Source: Pseudomonadota bacterium (GTDB lineage: Bacteria > Pseudomonadota > Alphaproteobacteria > UBA1280 > UBA12223). Taken from it: a stretch of DNA of 10,120 nt. Of this stretch, positions 6,534 through 10,120 are shown in pieces. Each line of letters begins with the position of its first letter. The first letter of the stretch is position 1. The notes beneath the pieces were generated by a model that worked only from the letters and a program-made list of their open reading frames with translations, did not search any database and had not been told where the DNA came from. Made by a program: the position numbers and the translations under genes. Location of the stretch: NCBI GenBank assembly GCA_002937495.1, contig PTJW01000030.1, positions 1-10,120 of the forward strand, given 5' to 3'.

Positions 6534-6549
6534 TCTCTACTGGTTTTAT
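6515..6549. promoter_or_regulatory. 35-bp dyad over the -35 of the DUF3592 operon; operator or terminator
   Basis: ATAAAACCAG-C-AGAG (6515-6529) and CTCT-A-CTGGTTTTAT (6535-6549) pair over 14 of 15 positions around TAAAT. The centre contains the -35 box. The hairpin has the A and T tracts of an intrinsic terminator, but no gene ends next to it on either strand. An operator for a dimeric regulator is therefore as plausible as a terminator. Confidence 0.5.
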
Positions 6550-6598
6550 GTATTAAAAATAACACAAATTTTATAAAAAACCTATAAATTTCAGGAAA

Positions 6599-6628
6599 GA
6601 AAAATGCTCTTCAGCAAGAGCATTTTTC
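6599..6628. terminator. Strong intrinsic terminator without an adjacent gene end
   Basis: GAAAAATGCTCTT (6599-6611) and AAGAGCATTTTTC (6616-6628) form a perfect 13-bp stem with loop CAGC, and both sides carry a five-base T or A run. It lies between divergent genes, where no protein gene needs it, so it may end a small RNA. Confidence 0.85.
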
Positions 6629-6666
6629 TATCCAAACTTATCATCTTGGTTTTTGTTATTTTTGTT
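6600..6666 (-). ncRNA. Candidate short RNA ending at the orphan terminator
   Basis: On the minus strand, TTGATA (6701-6696; 5 of 6) and TAGACT (6678-6673; 4 of 6) are spaced 17 bases apart, pointing to a start near 6666. Transcription would end at the strong hairpin 6628-6600, giving an RNA of about 70 bases whose 5' part is A-rich and largely unpaired. I recognise no known RNA family, and no open frame of useful length exists. The next 140 bases towards recO hold only a weak AT hairpin (6710-6731). Confidence 0.35.
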
Positions 6667-6842
6667 ATATTAAGTCTATCAGCCGGTTTAAGAAATATCA
6701 AGCCTTTTCGCAAAAAAATTAAACTTTTTGCATTTTTATACCTTTTTTACAGTCTTTTGATTGTCTAAGCTTTAACTTTATACAATCTTTAATCTATAAA
6801 ATTAATTATTTAAGGGTTTAAATCAATTTTATAAAAGTAAAC

Positions 6843-6872
6843 TTGTATCATAAGGATTATTTTTGCTATAAT
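6843..6872 (+). promoter_or_regulatory. recO promoter, extended -10, likely leaderless transcript
   Basis: A perfect TATAAT (6867-6872) is preceded by TGC, forming an extended -10. TTGTAT (6843-6848) lies 18 bases upstream as a weak -35. The expected start, 7 bases past the -10, is base 6879, which is the A of the recO ATG. Confidence 0.6.
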
Positions 6873-6878
6873 ACAAAT

Positions 6879-7538
6879 ATGGAAAAATCGCAAAGCTTTA
6901 AACAAGCAATTATTTTAAATGTTAATTATACAGGTGCTAACATGGCACTTGTAACAATTTTTTGCGAACATACAGGCCTTAATAAAGGTATTGTTAAAAT
7001 TGCTAAAAAACGCCAAGCAGAATTACAAAAAGGTAATATTATTGAATATTTACACCTTAAACGCCAAGAAGATAACCTTGGTACTTTAAAATTTAATCTA
7101 CTTGAGCAAACATTTGTTAAATACTTTGACAATTTAACTGCAATTAAAAACTTAAACTATATAACAAAGCAATTAATTAAGTTCTTAAAACAAGACATTC
7201 CACAAATAACATTATTTGAAAGTACTTTAAAATTATTAAGAAATTTAGACATTGATAACTCAGATAGTTTAATTGCAATGTTTGATTATAACTTGCTTAA
7301 AGAAATGGGATACACTCTAGATACTAAAAACTATCTTAAGGTTGATGATGATGATTTAAGCCCTATTGCCTATATTTCACCTAGATCATGCAGAGTGGTA
7401 AGTTTAAACCTTGCTAAAGGCTATGAAAGCAAACTTCTAAAGCTCCCAAAAGTATTAGGTGGCCAAGAAGAAGAAAATCAAACTCAATTAATAAAACAAA
7501 TTAATAAATTACTACTACGCAATGCATTAAATAGTTAA
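6879..7538 (+). CDS. recO: DNA repair protein RecO (219 aa)
   Basis: RecO binds single-stranded DNA and, with RecR, helps load RecA onto DNA coated with single-strand-binding protein. The N-terminal OB-fold region shows QAIILNVNYTGANMALVTIFCEHTGLNKGIVKIAKKRQ, split over residues 8-46, followed by LQKGNIIEYLHLKR and the NLGTLKFNLLEQ segment. These are laid out as in alphaproteobacterial RecO (LQPGN, LGT-x-x-V-E). A helical C-terminal domain follows, with LFDYNLLKEMGY-like spacing and SPRSCRVVS. There is no four-cysteine zinc motif, unlike some RecO proteins. The start at 6879 is preferred over the in-frame TTG at 6843, which overlaps the -35 box; family proteins also begin close to this Met. 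No ribosome binding site sits at a useful distance (AAGGA at 6852-6856 is 22 bases away), consistent with a leaderless mRNA. Confidence 0.88.
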   Translation: MEKSQSFKQAIILNVNYTGANMALVTIFCEHTGLNKGIVKIAKKRQAELQKGNIIEYLHLKRQEDNLGTLKFNLLEQTFVKYFDNLTAIKNLNYITKQLIKFLKQDIPQITLFESTLKLLRNLDIDNSDSLIAMFDYNLLKEMGYTLDTKNYLKVDDDDLSPIAYISPRSCRVVSLNLAKGYESKLLKLPKVLGGQEEENQTQLIKQINKLLLRNALNS

Positions 7539-7560
7539 AAGCTCTCAATCGAGAGCTTTT
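7537..7560. terminator. Bidirectional terminator between recO and the second pseudopilin gene
   Basis: AAAAGCTCTC (7537-7546) pairs perfectly with GAGAGCTTTT (7551-7560) around AATC, a 10-bp stem with T-runs on both strands. It overlaps the last bases of the recO stop codon and lies 17 bases from the convergent gene's end. Confidence 0.88.
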
Positions 7561-7577
7561 TCTTTAATAACTTTATC

Positions 7578-8285
7578 TTAAGCTTTAACATTAGAAGGTA
7601 AGTCAGACTTATAATAAATTGTACACTTACCAGTATATCCTGGAGTATCACACATTAATCTTACATTACCAGTTGATGCACCTAAAGCACCATCAACCCT
7701 AACATCAATAGCTTCTGCTATTGACTTAGCACTCCATTGTGTTGCTATCCATAATGAACAAGTTTGTCCAGCAAGCATAGATGTACAGTTAATTCTTGAA
7801 GTCCAGTTAGTATCTTTACCATAATTCACACCTAATACTGAACCGCCTAAAACTGTAAACTCTAAATATCTTGAACTTGAAGCATCTAAACCAATATAAG
7901 GACCATCCCAGCCTGGTACATCTGTAGGATCAACCACTAATTTTTCTAAACCAAAGTAATTATTAGCAACTGATGTAGGGTAAGCTCCAGTATCTAAATA
8001 ATAAGCCTCAAGTGCTTTATCTACTTCTTCTAGTGATGTAATATATGCCACTATTTTTGACTCTTGAATAGCACTATATAATGCCGCCCCACTAATTACA
8101 CTTAAAGCACCAAATATTGCTAAAGCTATTCGGGCATCTAAACCAAACATAGCTCCGCGTTTGGTATATCTGCAGCTACCGATTGCTCCTTGTTGAGCTT
8201 CACTCTGCCTGCTCGCTAAAAACAGTTCCCCAAACTGATTTTTTAACGCTTGACAGTCTAATCCAAACATTGCACCTTTTTTCAT
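7578..8285 (-). CDS. GspG-like pseudopilin with duplicated leader motif and in-frame insert (235 aa)
   Basis: This is a paralogue of the 1711-2304 product. Residues 44-73 repeat the same 30-residue helix segment, beginning GAMFGLDARIALAIFGAL. The GspG core follows: EVDKALEAYYLDTGAYPTS, GLEKLV, and GWDGPYIGLD. Four cysteines in the C-terminal half (INCTSMLAGQTC, LMCDTPGYTGKC) could form two disulfides. The oddity is at the front: residues 1-10 (MKKGAMFGLD) repeat the leader, then 33 residues (11-43) of unrelated, G+C-richer sequence precede the second GAMFGLD. The upstream ATG has a good AAGGA six bases away. The internal Met46 has only GGAG two bases away, too close for normal use, so the long form is probably translated, giving a leader of about 45 residues if cleavage occurs at the second Gly-Ala-Met. 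It stands alone between two terminators. Confidence 0.8.
   Translation of the reverse strand: MKKGAMFGLDCQALKNQFGELFLASRQSEAQQGAIGSCRYTKRGAMFGLDARIALAIFGALSVISGAALYSAIQESKIVAYITSLEEVDKALEAYYLDTGAYPTSVANNYFGLEKLVVDPTDVPGWDGPYIGLDASSSRYLEFTVLGGSVLGVNYGKDTNWTSRINCTSMLAGQTCSLWIATQWSAKSIAEAIDVRVDGALGASTGNVRLMCDTPGYTGKCTIYYKSDLPSNVKA
8157..8255 (-). repeat. 99-bp in-frame insert in the pseudopilin gene
   Basis: Residues 11-43 have no counterpart in the paralogue. A hand count of 8160-8255 gives 42 G or C in 96 bases (about 44%), well above the surrounding DNA. The insert is bounded by two copies of the GAMFGLD codons, 17 of 21 bases identical. Only short internal inverted repeats are seen (CAGTT with AACTG; GAGC with GCTC). 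It resembles, in behaviour, the in-frame palindromic elements described in Rickettsia genes, but I cannot assign it to a family. Confidence 0.6.
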
Positions 8286-8346
8286 AATGTATCCTTATAT
8301 TTTTAAATAACTAAACTCTTAAATTAATTTAACATAGCAAAAACAA

Positions 8347-8370
8347 AAAAGCCACCCGAAGGCAGCTTTT
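8347..8370 (-). terminator. Terminator of the lipoprotein gene
   Basis: On the minus strand, AAAAGCTGCC and GGTGGCTTTT form a 10-bp stem with two G-T pairs and a TTCG tetraloop closed by C-G, followed by a run of T. It begins 22 bases after the stop codon. Confidence 0.85.
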
Positions 8371-8392
8371 AGAATTTAGTCTTGTAATATTT

Positions 8393-9151
8393 TTACCACT
8401 TTGTAAGAACCCACTCGTTCCAGTTTGGATGTCTGCAGAATGAACCCCACATTGCGTTAATATCATTTCTGTCTGATTTTACAAGGTAAACATCTTTACA
8501 TAAGAAACCTTGTGAGTTTGCAGAACTTGCATTTGCTAAGCCGATAAGAGTAACTGTTTTTGAACCTAAAATAATCTTTTCTGGTTTTTTAATTGTTACA
8601 GCATTTAACGCTCTGTTAAGTTCAAATCTTTCTGTCTGGCTAGTTAGCTCTAAACCTTTACCAATTGAAGGGTGAACAATTCTCCAAGCATCTGGCATAA
8701 TTAATGTGCTTGTCTTTGTGTTATAAGCGTTAGCACCTTGGTTTTGGAATACTGGGCTTTGAGCAACTGGAGCTGCTAAAGTTTGACCAACACCAATTAC
8801 ACCTTGAGGGCCTGCAACCATTGATGCATTTGAAGTGTTATAATAAACTGGCTGCTGTGCTGGTTGGTTTAAACCACCAACTGGCGAAATTGGAGCTTGT
8901 GGCTGTAAAGGCATAGGAGCCTGAGTTTGAACCATTGAGTAAGGGTCAGATAAAGTTTCAGAATCTGAGTAACCAATTTCTGCTAGTTCATCTTCAAAAT
9001 TTGATTGTGCTTGATTATAAGATGCTTGAGGCATTTTATAATTAGCATATGAACCTTGATTATAATAACCTTGACCATAATAACTGTTATAAGGCTGGCA
9101 CGCACTTAAACCTAAAGTAGCAGCTATTAGCATAATAATTTTATTTGTCAT
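8393..9151 (-). CDS. Lipoprotein with low-complexity middle and 17-kDa-antigen-like end (252 aa)
   Basis: The signal peptide is residues 1-17 with a lipobox LSAC and lipidated Cys18, so the mature protein should be membrane-anchored outside the cytoplasm. Residues 20-140 are low complexity, rich in Tyr, Asn, Gln, Pro and Ala, and probably unstructured. A folded C-terminal part (about 150-252) starts near DAWRIVHPSIGKGLELTSQTERFELNRALNAV and ends with CKDVYLV, then WGSFCRHPNWNEW. That spacing of C-(K/R)-(D/E) and G-x-x-C-R-x-P-x-x-x-x-W resembles the C-terminus of the rickettsial 17-kDa surface antigen family (C-R-E-F/Y, YGTACRQPDGSW), which suggests a disulfide between the two Cys. That relation is inferred from pattern alone. 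AAGGA lies 9 bases before the ATG, and a terminator follows. Confidence 0.75.
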   Translation of the reverse strand: MTNKIIMLIAATLGLSACQPYNSYYGQGYYNQGSYANYKMPQASYNQAQSNFEDELAEIGYSDSETLSDPYSMVQTQAPMPLQPQAPISPVGGLNQPAQQPVYYNTSNASMVAGPQGVIGVGQTLAAPVAQSPVFQNQGANAYNTKTSTLIMPDAWRIVHPSIGKGLELTSQTERFELNRALNAVTIKKPEKIILGSKTVTLIGLANASSANSQGFLCKDVYLVKSDRNDINAMWGSFCRHPNWNEWVLTKW

Positions 9152-9183
9152 CTTTATTTTTCCTTAAATATTAAAAACAAAGC

Positions 9184-9208
9184 AATAAGCCAATTTACAG
9201 GCTTTATT
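9184..9208 (-). terminator. Probable terminator of the djlA-like gene
   Basis: AATAAGCC (9184-9191) and GGCTTTATT (9200-9208) pair with one bulged base around an 8-base loop, and the minus-strand 3' side runs into a T-rich stretch. It lies about 55 bases beyond the djlA-like stop. The stem is short in G and C, so efficiency is uncertain. Confidence 0.45.
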
Positions 9209-9262
9209 AGTTTTGCTTATTTTATAGACAATTATGAATATAATTTTATTTTAACTCTTTAT

Positions 9263-10120
9263 TTAATTATTAGCAAGAAATTTTTTAACTATATCCATTG
9301 CAATATTAACTTCTGCAAGCTCAGACTCGGCCTTCTTTAGCTTTTCTTCAGATACATTCTGACCTTTTAAAATATCAGGATGTAACTTCATTGCTTTTTT
9401 TCTATAAATTTTCTTTAATTCAATTATTGAAACTTCATCTTCAGGCTTAAAGCCAAATACTGCAAATGAATCTTTAACTTGTTTTGATATTGCAGGTTTA
9501 GAATCTTCTTTTGGCTTTTCTTCATACTGAAAACCACTATATTCTTTCTGCTGACTATTATTCTGGTTATTATTTGTAGTGTTTGATTTTTGATATGAAC
9601 TAGAATTATATGAATAGCCCTGGTTTGAAGTTTTATTTTCTGTATATGTGTAATTTTCTTGTCTTGAATAGCTAATATTAAAATCAGATGCAATCTCTTT
9701 AAGCTTATTTATTCTTTCAATAGATACATTTTCAATTTGATAATTAACCATACCTTCAATTTGTCTAAAAACATTTAGAGAATCATTACTTTTTTCAAAA
9801 AACTCAATTATTTCTTTAATTTTAGTTGGATTATAACTCTCTGTTTTTTTAAATTCAGCACTATAATAATAAAATAAACTTTTACATGATTCATAATCAT
9901 AAACATTATTATTTAAATCAATATAAGTAAATGCAGATTTTTTATCCAAGCCTAACCTAAAGCAGTTATAAGCCAATAGATACAATAAATCTTCTGTGAT
10001 TTTTTGGTATTCAAGTTTTTTGGCATTAATGTTCTTGATTTGAGGATATATTACATCTAAAACATGCCCTAAACCAATAAAAAGAACCCAACCTTGTATA
10101 GGAAGAGCAAAATAACCACA
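9263..10120 (-). CDS. djlA: DjlA-like membrane-anchored J-domain co-chaperone, 5' end outside the window
   Basis: The frame is open to the window edge, giving 285 visible residues; the TTG at 9985 is internal. In order: a hydrophobic N-terminal segment with GLGHVLDVIYP near residue 16 (compare the LLIGHMFDKAR of E. coli DjlA), a helical part that looks like a degenerate TerB domain (LYLLAYNCFRLG at 46 and ENVSIERINKLKEIASDFNIS later), an Asn, Gln, Ser and Tyr-rich linker of about 50 residues, and a C-terminal J domain at about 217-285. The J domain has FGFKPEDE, IYRKKAMKLHPDIL with the HPD tripeptide at 247-249, and the EKLKKAESELAEVNIAMDIV helix. J domains stimulate DnaK ATPase; DjlA does so at the inner membrane and is linked to envelope stress. 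The order and the C-terminal position of the J domain argue for DjlA rather than DnaJ or CbpA. Confidence 0.75.
   Translation of the reverse strand, partial: CGYFALPIQGWVLFIGLGHVLDVIYPQIKNINAKKLEYQKITEDLLYLLAYNCFRLGLDKKSAFTYIDLNNNVYDYESCKSLFYYYSAEFKKTESYNPTKIKEIIEFFEKSNDSLNVFRQIEGMVNYQIENVSIERINKLKEIASDFNISYSRQENYTYTENKTSNQGYSYNSSSYQKSNTTNNNQNNSQQKEYSGFQYEEKPKEDSKPAISKQVKDSFAVFGFKPEDEVSIIELKKIYRKKAMKLHPDILKGQNVSEEKLKKAESELAEVNIAMDIVKKFLANN

Noticed and set aside
6629..6842. tRNA, SRP RNA or other known RNA gene in the gap before recO
   Set aside because: No T-loop motif, cloverleaf arms or conserved SRP loop could be found on either strand; only a weak AT hairpin at 6710-6731 is present.
6926..7132. 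Open frame of 68 codons on the minus strand inside recO
   Set aside because: Shadow of recO, with no recognisable features.
8148..8165. Translation of the second pseudopilin from internal Met46
   Set aside because: GGAG lies only two bases before that ATG, while the upstream ATG has a well-spaced AAGGA. It also would remove the Gly-Ala before the presumed cleavage site.
9424..9693. Open frame of 89 codons on the minus strand within the djlA-like gene
   Set aside because: It overlaps the J domain and linker in another frame, and its Ile/Lys/Gln-rich translation comes from the AT-rich composition.
9263..9985. djlA-like gene starting at TTG 9985
   Set aside because: The frame continues open to the window edge and encodes the expected hydrophobic anchor and GHVLD motif, so the true start is outside.
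1..10120. CRISPR array or defence island
   Set aside because: No regularly spaced direct repeats, cas-like genes, transposases or integrases are visible in the window.

Overview
The window is AT-rich (roughly 30% G+C by eye). Its gene content suggests an alphaproteobacterium, perhaps a host- or gut-associated lineage with a reduced genome. The main support is a RecO whose N-terminal half has the alphaproteobacterial pattern, a lipoprotein with a C-terminal motif like that of the 17-kDa surface antigen, and a DjlA-type J protein. The taxonomy is an inference from protein features only.

Layout. Bases 1-1028 (+) hold the nearly complete 3-methyladenine DNA glycosylase gene tag, followed 11 bases later by an unknown multi-pass membrane protein. 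Bases 1078-1646 (+) hold a single-gene unit: a hairpin, a promoter, a GIY-YIG-like protein whose catalytic residues look substituted, and a strong terminator. Bases 1711-2304 (+) encode a GspG-like pseudopilin. It converges on lepA (2368-4164, -) across a shared terminator. Bases 4376-6498 (-) form an apparent operon of three DUF3592-type membrane proteins. It has a promoter, a dyad over the -35, and a 5'-terminal hairpin that would hide the first ribosome binding site. A 169-bp imperfect palindrome sits between its second and third genes.

Bases 6550-6878 hold no protein gene. They contain a strong terminator not explained by any gene, a candidate short RNA on the minus strand, and the recO promoter. 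recO (6879-7538, +) looks leaderless and converges on a second GspG-like pseudopilin (7578-8285, -). That gene carries a duplicated leader motif and a G+C-richer 33-codon in-frame insert. The window ends with a lipoprotein gene (8393-9151, -) and a djlA-like gene running off the right edge (9263-10120, -).

How the genes relate. tag, recO and lepA are housekeeping genes for alkylation repair, recombination and translation, and are not functionally linked to one another. The envelope theme is stronger: two pseudopilins, three DUF3592 proteins, a lipoprotein and a membrane-anchored co-chaperone. The two pseudopilins share 30 identical N-terminal residues encoded by strongly diverged DNA, so this segment is under tight protein-level constraint. 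No secretion ATPase, secretin or prepilin peptidase is visible. The observations most worth a second look are the insert in the second pseudopilin, the shared atypical N-terminal segment, the in-register palindrome at 5006-5174, and the leader architecture of the DUF3592 operon.
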